Shown here: in pieces, positions 26,798-36,558 of the stretch
How positions within the stretch are numbered: the stretch's first letter is position 1
Layout: the number at the start of each line of letters is the position of its first letter
Assembly: GCA_031275085.1 (NCBI GenBank)
Contig: JAISPG010000073.1
Span: 62,001 to 126,000, forward strand
Direction: 5' to 3'
Source: Bacteroidales bacterium
GTDB lineage: Bacteria; Bacteroidota; Bacteroidia; Bacteroidales; ML635J-15
Length of the DNA stretch: 64,000 nt
Made by a program: the position numbers and the translations under genes
The notes under the pieces: model-generated
The model's database searches: none
What the model was told of the DNA's origin: nothing
Seen by the model: only the letters and a program-made list of their open reading frames with translations

Positions 26798-26987
26798 TTT
26801 TATTTTTTTTGTAAAAATAGAAAGAATGTAGATTAATAACTTAAAAAGCGATAAATTTATTTTTCATAAATCTATTAAAGGGTTATTGGCAAACAAAAAA
26901 TATTATGTTTACACAATCAAAATAATTTTTAATTATGCAAATCTTGTGTGTATTTTTTATTTATTTTGCAATAAATAGAAGTTTAAT

Positions 26988-28238
26988 ATGAAAACGTTGA
27001 TAAAAAATATCAAAGAATTAATTCAGGTTGATGATAATTCAAGGCTTTTAGTAAAAGGAAAAGATATGGCAAATCTTAATACGATAAAAGATGCTTATCT
27101 TATAATAAAAGATGAAATAATAGAAGATTATGGCTCTATGGCAAACCTTAAAGAGGATTGGAGTATCGATTGTGATGATTCAATCGAACTGGATGCTACC
27201 GGGCGTATGGTATTTCCGTCATTTTGTGATTCTCATACCCATCTTGTATATGCCGGAAGCCGTGAAATAGAATATAGTGACAAAATTCGTGGATTAAGTT
27301 ATGAAGAAATTGCCAAAAGGGGTGGAGGTATATTAAATTCTGCTAAATTATTACATAATACGAGTGAAGATATTCTTTACGAACAATCATTGGAAAGAAT
27401 ACATGAAATAATATTACAAGGGACCGGTGCTGTTGAAATTAAAAGCGGTTATGGACTTTCTGTATCAGATGAAATAAAAATGCTACGAGTTATAAAAAGG
27501 CTGAAAGAGACAACTCCGGTAATAATTAAATCAACATTTTTGGGTGCACATGCTGTTCCTCAGGAATTTAAACACAATCCTGACGAATATGTTGACCTTA
27601 TAATAAACGAAATGATTCCCCAGGTAGCAGCAGAAGAACTTGCAGATTTTATAGATGTTTTCTGTGATCATGGCTTTTTTGATGTAATACAAACAGACAG
27701 GATTTTAATGGCAGGGGTTAAACACGGAATGAAACCTAAAATTCATGCAAATGAACTGGCAAAATCGGGAGGGATACAAGTAGGAGTAAAGTATGATGCT
27801 CTTTCCGTAGATCATATTGAATATACAGAAGAAGAAGAAATAAATGCATTATTAAACAGTGCTACAATGCCGACAATACTTCCGGGAGCTGCTTTCTTTT
27901 TAAATATGCCCTATGCACCCGCACGCAAAATGATGGAAGCTGGTCTTCCAATAGCAATTGCATCTGATTTTAACCCGGGATCTTCACCTTCAGGAAATAT
28001 GAAATTAATGATGTCTTTTGCTTGTGTAAATTATAAAATGTTACCTGAAGAAGCAATTCATGCAACTACTATAAATACAGCATATGCAATGGGTGTAAGT
28101 GACATTGTGGGAAGTATTTCCAAAGGAAAAATAGCGAATTTATTCATTACAAAAGAAATTCCTACATATAATTTTATGCCGTATGCTTATGGCTCAGATT
28201 TAATTAATACAATAATACTTAAAGGCAAGATATTATAA
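26988..28238 (+). CDS. hutI: Imidazolonepropionase HutI
   Basis: A 416-residue amidohydrolase that opens the ring of 4-imidazolone-5-propionate in histidine breakdown. The metal motif HTH (His83, His85) lies in FCDSHTHLVYAGSRE, and GAVEIKSGYGLS, FLGAHAVP, KIHANEL and ASDFNPGSSPSGNM are diagnostic for HutI. No other hut gene (hutH, hutU, ftcD, hutG) is present in the window, so it stands apart from its pathway. Confidence 0.95.
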   Translation: MKTLIKNIKELIQVDDNSRLLVKGKDMANLNTIKDAYLIIKDEIIEDYGSMANLKEDWSIDCDDSIELDATGRMVFPSFCDSHTHLVYAGSREIEYSDKIRGLSYEEIAKRGGGILNSAKLLHNTSEDILYEQSLERIHEIILQGTGAVEIKSGYGLSVSDEIKMLRVIKRLKETTPVIIKSTFLGAHAVPQEFKHNPDEYVDLIINEMIPQVAAEELADFIDVFCDHGFFDVIQTDRILMAGVKHGMKPKIHANELAKSGGIQVGVKYDALSVDHIEYTEEEEINALLNSATMPTILPGAAFFLNMPYAPARKMMEAGLPIAIASDFNPGSSPSGNMKLMMSFACVNYKMLPEEAIHATTINTAYAMGVSDIVGSISKGKIANLFITKEIPTYNFMPYAYGSDLINTIILKGKIL

Positions 28239-28249
28239 TTTTTCACATT

Positions 28250-28281
28250 TTTTTAACATTTTGATAGGAAAATGTTAAAAA
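28250..28281 (+). terminator. Hairpin after hutI
   Basis: Perfect 13-bp arms TTTTTAACATTTT (28250-28262) and AAAATGTTAAAAA (28269-28281) around a 6-nt loop, 11 bp after the hutI stop. The stem is AT-rich and its T run precedes rather than follows it on the plus strand, so strength is uncertain. Confidence 0.5.
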
Positions 28282-28296
28282 TTATATTTTATATAT

Positions 28297-28304
28297 TATA
28301 TTTG
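28297..28304 (+). promoter_or_regulatory. -7 element TATATTTG upstream of the lipoprotein gene
   Basis: A perfect TAnnTTTG match 61 bp before the ATG at 28366, just after the hutI terminator hairpin. No good -33 element seen. Confidence 0.45.
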
Positions 28305-28365
28305 TATGAATTTTACTTTGCTTCTGTAGAAGGTATATAATATTTTGTAAAAATAATATATAAAA

Positions 28366-29232
28366 ATGAAAAAAAATTGGGGAACTATTGTTAGTATTTG
28401 TTGTTTTATTATTTTATTAGGCGGCATGTATTCATGCGGTGGTCGTATTAATTCTTCTGAAAGTCTTTTTCGTGCTATTGAGAAAAAATACAATGGAAGA
28501 TGGTTTGATCATATAAAGTTTTGCAGGACAGTAAAATATTTTGATAATAATGAAATTGTAAAAACAGAAAAATGGATATCTGAATATAAATATCCAGGTC
28601 AATCAATAATAAAAATAAATCATGAAAATAGCCAGAATGGGTATTTATATCGTAACGATTCTGTATATATATTTGAGAATAATAAGATTGCAATTAGCCG
28701 AAAACATAAATATGATATATTAATATTCTGTATGGATATATACAATATTCCACATAAAAACCTTAATAATTCTTTTACTGAATTAGGTTTTGATATGAAA
28801 AAATTTCATGTTGCAAAAAATAAAAATAATGGAAATACATGTTACGTACTTGGTGCGGAAAAAGGAGATTTAACTTCTGACCAGATTTGGTTTAATACTA
28901 AAAACTTACTTGTGGAAAAAGTTATTAAAAATGTGGATGACGGTATAATGGAAACATGTTATGATAATTATATAAATGTAAGCAGCATCGGCTGGGTTAA
29001 TCAAAATGTTTCTATAAAAGTTAATGATGAAATGTACTTTTTAGGATCAAGTTATGATATTATAATTCCTGATGAACAGAAACGTGAAATTTTAATATCA
29101 GATTTTTTAAATAACAATTTAGCAATTGATAATTTATTATTTGAAGATTTTGATAATAAATATTATTACAAATGTCTTGAAACTGTTTCACAGATTTTCA
29201 AATTTGATACAACAAATTTAGGAAAGTACTAA
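28366..29232 (+). CDS. Putative lipoprotein of unknown function
   Basis: A 288-residue protein with a lipoprotein signal and lipobox MYSC (Cys24). The mature part is rich in beta strands and aromatic residues (KWISEYKYPGQSIIKI, DSVYIFENNKIAISRK, DQIWFNTKNLLVEKVI), a layout seen in LolA/LppX-like hydrophobic-cavity folds, but the similarity is only visual. It is likely anchored in the outer membrane. No close family was recognised. It is convergent with lpxB. Confidence 0.65.
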   Translation: MKKNWGTIVSICCFIILLGGMYSCGGRINSSESLFRAIEKKYNGRWFDHIKFCRTVKYFDNNEIVKTEKWISEYKYPGQSIIKINHENSQNGYLYRNDSVYIFENNKIAISRKHKYDILIFCMDIYNIPHKNLNNSFTELGFDMKKFHVAKNKNNGNTCYVLGAEKGDLTSDQIWFNTKNLLVEKVIKNVDDGIMETCYDNYINVSSIGWVNQNVSIKVNDEMYFLGSSYDIIIPDEQKREILISDFLNNNLAIDNLLFEDFDNKYYYKCLETVSQIFKFDTTNLGKY

Positions 29233-29316
29233 GAATAAAAGCCTGTAGAAGTTAAATTTTTTTATGATAATTTGTCTCATAATTTATATTATGTTAAATA
29301 GAAAATTTTAATCTCT

Positions 29317-30450
29317 CTATTTAATACTATCCTTCTCCGACCTTATTAATCTTAAAATACTATCAGCTATACTTAAATAAATATCAGGATTATTTAAAAT
29401 ATTATAAAGATTATTATAATCATCCATGATTTTTTTATAATTAACTCCTTCCGGAATAACTTTTTCTAACTCTTCTTTAATATTCTTTACTGTTAATTTA
29501 TTTTGAATTAATTCTTTTACACACTCTTTATCCAAAATAATATTAACTAATGAAATATGCTTTATATGTAAAATTAAGCCGGCAATAATTACAGAAATAA
29601 TATTTCCTTTATAACAAACAACCTGAGGAACTTTAAACAATGCTGCTTCTAATGTTGCTGTTCCTGAAGTTATTAAACCTGCAACAGAATGTGATAATAT
29701 TTCGTATGTTTGGTTAAAAATTAATTTTACATCATAGCCTTTTAAATATTCATCATAAAATCTTTTTTCAATTGCTGGTGCACCTGTTATAATAAACTCA
29801 TAATCAGGAAAATAAGTTGAAGATTTTAACATTAAAGGTAACATTTTTTTGATTTCCTGTTTCCTGCTGCCAGCCATTAAAGCAACAACAGGTTTTCCTG
29901 AAAGATTATTTTCTCTACAGAAAGTATCAAAAGTTTTCGGCGAATAGTTATTCACTAAATCAACTAACGGGTTTCCAAAATATTCTACTTCAATATCATA
30001 TTTTTTATAAAAATCTTTTTCAAATGGTAAAATTACATACATTTTGTCTACGTAATCCTTAATTTTATAAACCCTTGATGTCTTCCAAGCCCAAACATTC
30101 GGAGAAATTAAATAAATAGTTCTAAAATTATTTTTCTTGGCCCATTCTGCCATCCTTAAATTAAAACCAGGATAATCTACAAAAATTATGACATCGGGAT
30201 TGTATGATTTTATTTCTGCTTTACATTCTTTAAAGTTTTTTTGAATAGTAAACAGATTTTGCAATACCTCAACAAATCCCATAAAAGCTAAGTCTTTTAT
30301 GTGTTTTTTTACATCAACGCCTGCATCAATTGAAAGGTCTCCTCCCCAACCTGCAAAAACGGCATTTTCATCTAATATTCTTAATTGCTTTACTAAGTTT
30401 GAAGCATGTAAATCTCCTGATGCTTCTCCGGCAATAATAAAATATTTCAT
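29317..30450 (-). CDS. lpxB: Lipid-A-disaccharide synthase
   Basis: A 377-residue GT-B glycosyltransferase that joins UDP-2,3-diacylglucosamine and lipid X to make the lipid A disaccharide. The start FIIAGEASGDLHAS, the phrase VIFVDYPGFNLRMA, ISPNVWAWKTSRV and the C-terminal SGTATLEAALFKVPQVVCYK are diagnostic. It overlaps the preceding membrane-protein gene by 1 bp, in the common surE-orf-lpxB arrangement. It implies a Gram-negative outer membrane with lipopolysaccharide. Confidence 0.96.
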   Translation of the reverse strand: MKYFIIAGEASGDLHASNLVKQLRILDENAVFAGWGGDLSIDAGVDVKKHIKDLAFMGFVEVLQNLFTIQKNFKECKAEIKSYNPDVIIFVDYPGFNLRMAEWAKKNNFRTIYLISPNVWAWKTSRVYKIKDYVDKMYVILPFEKDFYKKYDIEVEYFGNPLVDLVNNYSPKTFDTFCRENNLSGKPVVALMAGSRKQEIKKMLPLMLKSSTYFPDYEFIITGAPAIEKRFYDEYLKGYDVKLIFNQTYEILSHSVAGLITSGTATLEAALFKVPQVVCYKGNIISVIIAGLILHIKHISLVNIILDKECVKELIQNKLTVKNIKEELEKVIPEGVNYKKIMDDYNNLYNILNNPDIYLSIADSILRLIRSEKDSIK

Positions 30451-30767
30451 TATATAAATTTTATAACAAACACTGCAAGTGTATAGACTAAAACTGAAGC
30501 AACCACTCCTTTTATTGCATACCAGTAATCTAATTTTTTAAATATCAAATACAAAATTAAATTAGGTAATACACAAACACTTATAACAGGGACAAGAACT
30601 TCACTGGATTTTAGATATACAATAAATTCTGAAAGGTCAAGCCCCTCTCCTTTTATTTTTAAATATAAAAAATATATAAGAAAACAAATAAAAGGAGTTA
30701 GTATTCCTAATGCTAATCCAAAAACCGGTTTATTGAATTTTTTTATTTTATTTGGCTTTATTTCCAT
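30450..30767 (-). CDS. Small membrane protein between surE and lpxB
   Basis: A 105-residue protein with a basic start (KPNKIKKFNK) and three membrane helices (about 14-36, 53-72 and 84-104). Proteins of this size and layout lie between surE and lpxB in many Bacteroidota. Function unknown; the position suggests an envelope role. It is 3 bp after surE and overlaps lpxB by 1 bp. Confidence 0.75.
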   Translation of the reverse strand: MEIKPNKIKKFNKPVFGLALGILTPFICFLIYFLYLKIKGEGLDLSEFIVYLKSSEVLVPVISVCVLPNLILYLIFKKLDYWYAIKGVVASVLVYTLAVFVIKFI

Positions 30768-30770
30768 AAT

Positions 30771-31544
30771 TTAAATATTCCATTTTTTTAGTTCATTAAT
30801 TAAGTTATATTCTGTAAAATCTGGTTTTACAGGAACAATAGCTGCATAATTATTCTTCAATGCCCATTCATCAGTAGCATTATCATCCGGTTCAAAATTG
30901 TAAAATTTTCCTGTGTACCAATAATAATCTTTTCCCAGTGGATCTATTCTTTTATCAAAACCTTCTTTCCATACTCCTGCTGTTTGTCTGCAAACCATAT
31001 AACCCTTAAAATCATTTTTATTTACTACAGGATAATTTACATTTAAAGAAACTTGTTCTGGTAAACCATTTTCAAGTACTTTTTTTATAAGTACCGGACC
31101 ATGACTTTCCACAATACTAAAGTCAGCATTTTTACTATGATCATCAACAGAAAATCCTATTGATGGAATTCCATGAAGACTGGCTTCAATTGCAGCTCCC
31201 ATTGTACCGGAATATATTATATTTATTGCAGCATTAGAACCATGGTTTATTCCGGATACCATCAAATCTGGTTTCCTATCGAGTAAGCTATTAATAGCCA
31301 ATTTAACGCAATCAACAGGAGTTCCTGAAACCGAATAGATAGCTATTTTTTCAGATTCTTCAATCTTAGACACTCTTAAAGGATCAAATGAACTTATGGA
31401 ATGACTCATCCCTGATTGTCCTTTATCAGGAGCAACTACAAGAAGATCTCCAAAAGGTTTTACTATATCAATAAGAAATTTTAACCCACGTGCATCTATT
31501 CCATCATCATTAGAAACCAGTATCAATTTTCTTTTTTGTTTCAT
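30771..31544 (-). CDS. surE: 5'/3'-nucleotidase SurE
   Basis: A 257-residue metal-dependent nucleotidase that removes phosphate from nucleoside monophosphates. The start ILVSNDDGIDARG (Asp13-Asp14 as metal ligands), PDKGQSGMSHSIS, and LMVSGINHGSNAAINIIYSGTMGAA are the SurE signature. First gene of the surE-orf-lpxB transcript; a TATTTTTG box (CAAAAATA at 31561-31568 on the plus strand) lies 16 bp upstream. Confidence 0.96.
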   Translation of the reverse strand: MKQKRKLILVSNDDGIDARGLKFLIDIVKPFGDLLVVAPDKGQSGMSHSISSFDPLRVSKIEESEKIAIYSVSGTPVDCVKLAINSLLDRKPDLMVSGINHGSNAAINIIYSGTMGAAIEASLHGIPSIGFSVDDHSKNADFSIVESHGPVLIKKVLENGLPEQVSLNVNYPVVNKNDFKGYMVCRQTAGVWKEGFDKRIDPLGKDYYWYTGKFYNFEPDDNATDEWALKNNYAAIVPVKPDFTEYNLINELKKWNI

Positions 31545-31640
31545 TCTTATTGTTTTTTTGCAAAAATAGTAAATATGTTTTATAAAGTTGAAAATCTCAT
31601 AATCTTAATAAAATTAAAAATTATGACAAATTCAAAAATA

Positions 31641-32567
31641 TTAATTTTTACTTTTTATATAAATTAATAAACCGTCTTTTGCTTCAACAGTATCAGGAAA
31701 AATATCCCTGGCTTCATTAAGTAGAATATCTACATTTTTATATCTAGATGAAAAATGTCCTATTACTAACTCGCCGGCATTTACTTTTTTGGCAATTTCG
31801 GCTGCTTGTGAAGCTGTTGAATGCATTGTTGTTTTTGCCATTTCTTTCATATCCGAACCAAACGTTGCTTCGTGATATAATATATTTACATTATTTATAT
31901 ATTTTTTAATATTTGGTATTGGTAAAGTATCTGTACAGAATGCATAAGAGCATGGCGGTATTGGAGAATGAGTAAGTTCTGTATTTAAAATAACTCTACC
32001 ATCAGGAAGTACAAAATCATTACCGTTTTTTATATCAATAATTTGCTTTATCGATAGGTTATATCTGGATATTATTTCTTTTCTTATATTTAATTGTTTT
32101 GGTTTTTCTTCAAATAAAAAGCCGAATACAGGTTTACTATGCTTTAAAGGAAAACTATAAACATTAAGATGTTTATTGCTAAAAATTAAACTCTTACCTG
32201 AGCAATCCAAAGAGTAAAAATTTATTTTATAATTTAAATTATCATTATTCAGATCAAGAACTGTTTCATATAATTTCTTAAGTTGTTCTGGAGCAAATAT
32301 ATTAAGATCCTGCTTCCTCCCCAATAAGTTAAAACTCGAAAGTAACCCGAATATCCCATAAATATGATCTCCGTGTAGATGAGAAATAAATATATTTTTT
32401 AACCTTCCAAAATGAACATTATATCTTCTCATTTGCATTTGAGTCCCTTCACCGCAATCAATAAGATATGGTACTTCATTATATAGTACCGCTTGTGCTG
32501 TTGTCATTCTGGTGGAAGTCGGCAATGCACTACTACTACCTAATATCCTTACTTTAAAATCATGCAT
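31641..32567 (-). CDS. rnz: Ribonuclease Z
   Basis: A 308-residue metallo-beta-lactamase-fold nuclease that trims the 3' end of tRNA precursors. The zinc motif HLHGDH is at residues 63-68, preceded by LGSSSALPT and IDCGEGTQMQMRRY, and followed later by YHEATFG and TMHSTASQAAEIAK. These are characteristic of bacterial RNase Z. It is a stand-alone gene, 96 bp upstream of the surE start. Confidence 0.95.
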   Translation of the reverse strand: MHDFKVRILGSSSALPTSTRMTTAQAVLYNEVPYLIDCGEGTQMQMRRYNVHFGRLKNIFISHLHGDHIYGIFGLLSSFNLLGRKQDLNIFAPEQLKKLYETVLDLNNDNLNYKINFYSLDCSGKSLIFSNKHLNVYSFPLKHSKPVFGFLFEEKPKQLNIRKEIISRYNLSIKQIIDIKNGNDFVLPDGRVILNTELTHSPIPPCSYAFCTDTLPIPNIKKYINNVNILYHEATFGSDMKEMAKTTMHSTASQAAEIAKKVNAGELVIGHFSSRYKNVDILLNEARDIFPDTVEAKDGLLIYIKSKN

Positions 32568-32621
32568 TTATAGTTAAATTAAAGATTTTTTTTACATTCG
32601 AAAGATACTTAAATATAAATT

Positions 32622-32651
32622 AAAAAAACTGGAGTAAACTCCAGTTTTTTT
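32622..32651 (-). terminator. Intrinsic terminator between the beta-barrel gene and rnz
   Basis: Perfect hairpin with core ACTGGAG (32628-32634) and CTCCAGT (32639-32645), TAAA loop, flanked by A and T tracts so it can work in both directions. It lies 25 bp beyond the beta-barrel gene stop. Confidence 0.88.
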
Positions 32652-32675
32652 ATTTAATATATTTCTGAATAATTA

Positions 32676-33287
32676 TTAAAATTTATAAGCTGCTCCTATA
32701 GTAACATTACCAAGATTTTTAATATTGTTCATATCTAAACCTAAATTAAAATTAGTTTCAGAACCGGCATCTTTATACATATTGTGAGTAAATCCAATAT
32801 TTAGGAAATTTAAACTTGTAAAAAGAACTAATTTATCTGAAACATCATAAGTAAATAAAGGACTAATTGCTAATCCTATACGTGAGGATTTAATCTCAAT
32901 ATCATCACCTGCCAAAGGAGTAGTGGTAACATTATGACTTCCAAAAAATAAAGAAGCTTTTCCTAAAATTTTGAATTTACCAAAGCTACAAAATGAATAA
33001 CGAAAATATGGAGCAATTGAAAAATCAGTAGTATTAATTTTATCTACTGTAACTTCAGTTTTGTTTGATGCAATACTAAAACCTATTTCTAAACCGATAT
33101 CCATTTTATCATTTAGTGAATATCCAACTTCAGGCGAAATACTAAACCCGAATAATGATGTTTTTTCTCCAGCTTCTGGTTTATAGGTTGTAGAATTTAC
33201 TCCTAAAGAGCCACCAACATACAATTGTGCATTTGCAAATAAAACTACACAAAAAATAAAACTTACTAGTAAAAATAACTTTTTCAT
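32676..33287 (-). CDS. Outer membrane beta-barrel protein
   Basis: A 203-residue protein with a signal peptide (cleavage after FANA, residue 20). The mature protein alternates hydrophobic and polar residues in about eight strands (QLYVGGSLGV, YSLNDKMDIGLEIGFSIA, IGLAISPLFTYDVSDKLVLFTSL) and ends in a strand with terminal phenylalanine (VTIGAAYKF), the usual signal for outer-membrane insertion. It resembles the OmpW/PorT-like small barrel group of Bacteroidota. No substrate can be assigned. It has its own terminators on both sides. Confidence 0.85.
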   Translation of the reverse strand: MKKLFLLVSFIFCVVLFANAQLYVGGSLGVNSTTYKPEAGEKTSLFGFSISPEVGYSLNDKMDIGLEIGFSIASNKTEVTVDKINTTDFSIAPYFRYSFCSFGKFKILGKASLFFGSHNVTTTPLAGDDIEIKSSRIGLAISPLFTYDVSDKLVLFTSLNFLNIGFTHNMYKDAGSETNFNLGLDMNNIKNLGNVTIGAAYKF

Positions 33288-33333
33288 AATTCTATATATT
33301 TAATGATTAATAATTTAATATTTAATAAAAAAT

Positions 33334-33369
33334 AAAAACTGCTCCTAATGTAACATAAGAGCAGTTTTT
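33334..33369 (-). terminator. Intrinsic terminator of rpsA
   Basis: Perfect 11-bp arms AAAAACTGCTC (33334-33344) and GAGCAGTTTTT (33359-33369), loop of 14 nt, 14 bp beyond the rpsA stop, with a T tract on the minus strand. Confidence 0.85.
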
Positions 33370-33382
33370 TCTTATTAAAATA

Positions 33383-35308
33383 TTATTGTTTATTTTTCTT
33401 TTCTTGTTGTAACAATTCTTCTTTTAGTGCAGCAAGATCTGTTACATCTCCCAGAGTTGTTTTTTCTATTTTATCCGCGGGTTTATTTACTTTTTTACTT
33501 ACTTTTTCCCCACTCTGTTTTACTCTCTTTTCTTCTTCAGCTGCTTTATTTATGTCTTCATGTATTCTTGAATGAGATACGAAGATTTTTTTAGCATCTT
33601 TATTGAATTCAATAACTTTAAATTCAAGTTTTTCATCAATTCTAGCCGGAGTACCATCTTCTTTAATAAGATGTTTCGGAGTAGCAAAACCTTCAACTCC
33701 ATAAGGAAGTGCAATTATTGAACCTTTATCGTTCATTTCTATAATTGTTCCTTCATGAATTGAATCAACAGTAAATATAGTTTCAAATACTTCCCATGGA
33801 TTCTCTTCAATTTGTTTATGACCAAGGCTTAAACGACGGTTTTCCTTATCTATTTCCAGTACGATAACTTCAAGTTCAGAACCTATTGAAGTAAATTCTG
33901 CCGGATGTTTGATTTTTTTAGTCCATGAAAGATCTGATATATGAACAAGTCCGTCAACTCCTTCTTCAAGTTCAACAAATACGCCGAAGTTGGTAAAATT
34001 CCTTACTTTTGAGTTATGTCTGGATCCTATTGGATAACGTTCTTCAATATTTTCCCATGGATCAGGATATAACTGTTTAATACCTAATGACATTTTGCGT
34101 TCTTCGCGATCTAATGTCAGGATAACTGCTTCAACATCGTCTCCGATTTTCATAAATTCCTGTGCAGAACGTAAATGCTGAGACCAGGACATTTCGCTTA
34201 CATGGATAAGTCCTTCAACACCAGGTGCAATTTCTACAAATGCACCATAATCTGCAAGAACCACTACTTTTCCGGTAACTTTGTCTCCAACTTTCAGATT
34301 TTCGTCCAATGAATCCCATGGATGTGGAGTCAATTGTTTTAAACCTAATGCAATACGTTTTTTGTCATCATCAAAATCCAGAATTGCAACCTGAATTTTT
34401 GAATCTAATGTAACTATTTCTTCAGGATGAGTTACTCTACCCCATGATAAATCCGTAATATGAATCAATCCGTCTACTCCGCCAAGGTCAATGAATACAC
34501 CATAGCTTGTAATATTTTTAACAGTTCCTTCAAGAACCTGACCTTTTTCAAGTTTAGAAATAATATGTTTCTTTTGTTCTTCAAGTTCTGCTTCAATAAG
34601 AGCTTTATGAGATACAACTACGTTTTTAAATTCTTCGTTTATTTTTACGACTTTAAATTCCATAGTTTTACCAACATATATATCATAGTCGCGGATAGGC
34701 TTAACATCAATCTGGGACCCGGGTAAAAACGCCTCAATACCAAATACGTCGACTATCATACCACCTTTAGTACGACATTTAATGTAACCTTTAACAATTT
34801 CGTCATTGGCACATGCTTCATTAACACGCTCCCATGATTTAAGAGATTTTGCTTTTTTGTGTGATAAAATCAATTGGCCGTCGATACTTTCCATGTTTTC
34901 TACAAAAACTTCTACTTTATCTCCGACTTTTAATTCATCTTCATTTCTAAATTCATTTGCATTGATTACGCCCTCAGATTTGTAACCAATATTTACAACA
35001 ACTTCACGTTTATTAATAGCAACAACTGTTCCTGTTGCAACTTCGCCTTCCTGTACTAATTTGAAAGTGTTGTCATAAACTTCTTCAAGTTTTTCACGAT
35101 CTGCTTTTGAATATGATTCATCTTTTTTTCCAATCATATCCCAGTTGAAATCTTCAAGAGGTTGAATATTTCTCGCTGATGGTTTTGATGCTGAAGATCT
35201 GGGCTTCACTTCTTTTTTTTCTTCATTAACAACTTCTGTTGTTATATCAGAACCTTGTTCCACTATTGGATCCTGATTCAAAATTTCTTTGTTTTCTTGT
35301 TCTGTCAT
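33383..35308 (-). CDS. rpsA: 30S ribosomal protein S1
   Basis: A 641-residue protein with six successive S1 RNA-binding domains from about residue 95 to 580 (for example KGQVLEGTVKNITSYGVFIDLGGVDGLIHITDLSWGRVTHP and similar repeats). S1 binds mRNA on the small subunit. The N-terminus is acidic and low in complexity, and the C-terminus is a lysine/glutamate-rich tail; both are typical of the Bacteroidota form. It stands alone behind a good promoter (35371-35400) and before a strong terminator. Confidence 0.96.
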   Translation of the reverse strand: MTEQENKEILNQDPIVEQGSDITTEVVNEEKKEVKPRSSASKPSARNIQPLEDFNWDMIGKKDESYSKADREKLEEVYDNTFKLVQEGEVATGTVVAINKREVVVNIGYKSEGVINANEFRNEDELKVGDKVEVFVENMESIDGQLILSHKKAKSLKSWERVNEACANDEIVKGYIKCRTKGGMIVDVFGIEAFLPGSQIDVKPIRDYDIYVGKTMEFKVVKINEEFKNVVVSHKALIEAELEEQKKHIISKLEKGQVLEGTVKNITSYGVFIDLGGVDGLIHITDLSWGRVTHPEEIVTLDSKIQVAILDFDDDKKRIALGLKQLTPHPWDSLDENLKVGDKVTGKVVVLADYGAFVEIAPGVEGLIHVSEMSWSQHLRSAQEFMKIGDDVEAVILTLDREERKMSLGIKQLYPDPWENIEERYPIGSRHNSKVRNFTNFGVFVELEEGVDGLVHISDLSWTKKIKHPAEFTSIGSELEVIVLEIDKENRRLSLGHKQIEENPWEVFETIFTVDSIHEGTIIEMNDKGSIIALPYGVEGFATPKHLIKEDGTPARIDEKLEFKVIEFNKDAKKIFVSHSRIHEDINKAAEEEKRVKQSGEKVSKKVNKPADKIEKTTLGDVTDLAALKEELLQQEKKNKQ

Positions 35309-35370
35309 TTTTCTTTTTAATGTTTTTCTAATTAATTGTGTTAGACATTATATTACTAAATTTCGAAGTG

Positions 35371-35400
35371 CAAAAGTATCTTTTTTTTCTGAAAATCAAA
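35371..35400 (-). promoter_or_regulatory. Promoter of rpsA
   Basis: On the minus strand: TTTG (35397-35400), 18-bp spacer, TACTTTTG (35371-35378). Matches the Bacteroidota consensus. It lies 62 bp before the start codon. Confidence 0.65.
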
Positions 35401-35517
35401 TACTTTAATTAAAAAATCTTTATTTTTTTAAATTAATTGACTATACTCTCTTATAACAGATTTATTCTTATAAATACTAAAAAATTGTGTCAGTAATTTT
35501 TGTCAGTAATTTTTTTA

Positions 35518-35525
35518 TAAATTTG
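35518..35525 (+). promoter_or_regulatory. -7 element TAAATTTG upstream of ansA
   Basis: A perfect TAnnTTTG match 10 bp before the ATG at 35536, which predicts a nearly leaderless mRNA. A TTTTTG lies 15 bp further upstream (35497-35502), slightly short spacing. Confidence 0.45.
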
Positions 35526-35535
35526 CCGAAAAAAA

Positions 35536-36558
35536 ATGGCACAGTCAAATATATTAATAATATATACCGGTGGAACTATCGGCATGATAAAAAGTGAATC
35601 AGGAGTTTTATTGCCTTTTAATTTTGAAAATCTTTTAAATTATATTCCTTTATTAAAAAATTTTCCGGCAAATATTCATTCATATAGTTTTGATACACCT
35701 ATTGATTCTTCAGACGCAAATCCTGATTTTTGGGTTAAACTGGTGAAAATAATAAGCGAAAACTACGATAATTATGATGGTTTTGTTATTCTTCATGGTT
35801 CAGATACAATGGCATTTACTGCATCAGCATTAAGTTTTATGCTTGAAAACTTAACTAAACCTGTTATTCTTACAGGTTCTCAATTACCTATAGGGCTATT
35901 ACGTACAGACGGAAGAGAAAATATTATTGCAGCTATAGAACTTGCTGCCCTCAAAAAAAATGAAAAACCTATAATTTCTGAGGTTTGTATATATTTTGAA
36001 AATAGTTTGTATCGAGGGTGCAGGACAAATAAATACAGCGCTGAAAATTTTGATGCATTTATATCTCCCAATTATCCGAAACTGGCAAGTGTCGGAATTG
36101 ACATTACTGTTTATGAAGATAGATTGATGCATAGTAACCTGGATTTTTTAATAACACATACAGAACTTTGTAAGGAAATTGCAATTATAAAATTTTTTCC
36201 CGGAATTCAATCAAAAACAATAGATGCCATAATTAACATCCCAAACCTTAAAGGCATTATTATTGAGACATACGGGTCAGGAAATGCTCCTACCGATCCT
36301 GAAATTATAGCATCTTTAAAGCATGCTATTGATAATAATATTATTGTATTAAATATTACTCAATGTACAGTTGGAAAAGTTAATCAAGGTAAATACTTAA
36401 CAAGTACACAATTGAAAGAAATAGGTGTTATAAGTGGCAGTGATATGACAACAGAAGCAGCTTTGACAAAACTAATGTATTTATTAGGTAAAAAGTTTTC
36501 AGGCTCAGAGTTGAGTAAATTACTTTCTCTTTCGTTAAGAGGTGAACTTACACCATAA
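35536..36558 (+). CDS. ansA: Type I L-asparaginase
   Basis: A 340-residue cytoplasmic-type asparaginase that hydrolyses asparagine to aspartate and ammonia. The first catalytic threonine lies in YTGGTIGM (residues 10-17), the second in LHGSDTMAFTASAL, and LTGSQLPIG and ETYGSGNAP are also typical. No signal peptide, so it is a type I enzyme. It ends inside a large palindromic terminator. Confidence 0.93.
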   Translation: MAQSNILIIYTGGTIGMIKSESGVLLPFNFENLLNYIPLLKNFPANIHSYSFDTPIDSSDANPDFWVKLVKIISENYDNYDGFVILHGSDTMAFTASALSFMLENLTKPVILTGSQLPIGLLRTDGRENIIAAIELAALKKNEKPIISEVCIYFENSLYRGCRTNKYSAENFDAFISPNYPKLASVGIDITVYEDRLMHSNLDFLITHTELCKEIAIIKFFPGIQSKTIDAIINIPNLKGIIIETYGSGNAPTDPEIIASLKHAIDNNIIVLNITQCTVGKVNQGKYLTSTQLKEIGVISGSDMTTEAALTKLMYLLGKKFSGSELSKLLSLSLRGELTP

